The translations under genes were made by a program, and so were the position numbers. DNA of 5,489 nucleotides from Eubacteriales bacterium (GTDB taxonomy: Bacteria; Bacillota; Clostridia; Peptostreptococcales; Anaerovoracaceae), in the NCBI GenBank assembly GCA_028691625.1, contig JAQUYZ010000147.1:1-5489 (forward strand). Direction: 5' to 3'. The notes beneath the pieces are model-generated. The model worked only from the letters and a program-made list of their open reading frames with translations, made no database searches and was not told the origin of the DNA. How positions within the stretch are numbered: position 1 is the first letter of the stretch; the number at the start of each line of letters is the position of its first letter. This document shows, one piece after another, positions 5,398-5,489 of the stretch.

Positions 5398-5489
5398 AAT
5401 GGCTGAGAGAACATAAAATTTTAACTGTTATATTATCGATATTCTTTATATTGATTATCATCATTGTGATATCATACAGCAATATTGGG
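5394..5489 (+). CDS. mreC: MreC, N-terminal part (runs off window)
   Basis: Only 32 codons are seen. The start is ATGAAATGGCTG, giving MKWLREHK followed by an uninterrupted hydrophobic segment (ILTVILSIFFILIIIIVIS), then SYSNIG. This is the layout of MreC, a bitopic membrane protein with a short cytoplasmic basic end, one transmembrane helix and an extracytoplasmic domain that links MreB to the PBPs. The ATG overlaps the downstream TGA of the mreB frame (ATGA), implying translational coupling; its own Shine-Dalgarno (AAGAGAG) is weak and close. Identity rests on the N-terminal pattern and position after mreB, since the diagnostic domain is outside. Confidence 0.85.
   Translation, partial: MKWLREHKILTVILSIFFILIIIIVISYSNIG

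Noticed and set aside
5285..5482. Minus-strand open frame opposite the mreB-mreC junction
   Set aside because: It is antisense to clear MreB and MreC coding sequence, has no ribosome-binding site and no recognisable product.

Overview
The window looks like the chromosome of an endospore-forming Firmicute, most likely of the class Clostridia. The reasons are a SigK-type sporulation sigma factor with a hydrophobic pro-sequence, a DUF1540 cysteine-rich miniprotein (a family concentrated in spore formers), purine-rich Shine-Dalgarno sites, and the genes maf, radC, mreB and mreC together. Base composition is moderate, with AT-rich intergenic stretches. Genus cannot be decided from the sequence. 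TAA ends the penicillin-binding protein, DUF1540 and radC genes, so the standard stop code applies.

Layout: (1) 1-1527, plus strand, is a class B penicillin-binding protein whose N-terminal end lies outside the window. (2) 1524-2234, minus strand, is pro-sigma-K (sigK). It converges on the PBP gene and the two stop codons overlap. (3) 2241-2435 has no gene. It holds a sigma-E-like promoter for sigK, a GACAG/CTGTC repeat-like patch, and a long imperfect hairpin that probably ends maf transcription. (4) 2436-3038, minus strand, is Maf, a house-cleaning nucleotide pyrophosphatase. (5) 3039-3215 carries a candidate maf promoter and a 16-bp hairpin terminator for the next gene. (6) 3216-3389, minus strand, is a 57-residue DUF1540 protein with five cysteines. 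(7) 3390-3610 is a divergent promoter region with an 8-bp inverted repeat and a leader for radC. (8) 3611-4309 is radC, 4357-5298 is mreB, and 5394 to the window end is the start of mreC, all on the plus strand and apparently one operon.

The genes belong to two themes. PBP, MreB and MreC act in cell-wall synthesis and shape. SigK, and perhaps DUF1540, act in sporulation. Compared with the Bacillus subtilis order maf-radC-mreB-mreC, maf is inverted here and separated from radC by the DUF1540 gene.

The most notable observation is in mreB. The frame is stopped by TAA at 5296-5298, yet continues in the same frame for 32 more codons that read as a typical MreB/Mbl C-terminus, to a TGA that overlaps the mreC start codon in an ATGA arrangement. 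This is a single in-frame nonsense codon in an essential-type gene: a real recent mutation, a readthrough site, or a sequencing error. I see no mobile element, CRISPR array, tRNA or rRNA, and no clearly novel multi-gene system.
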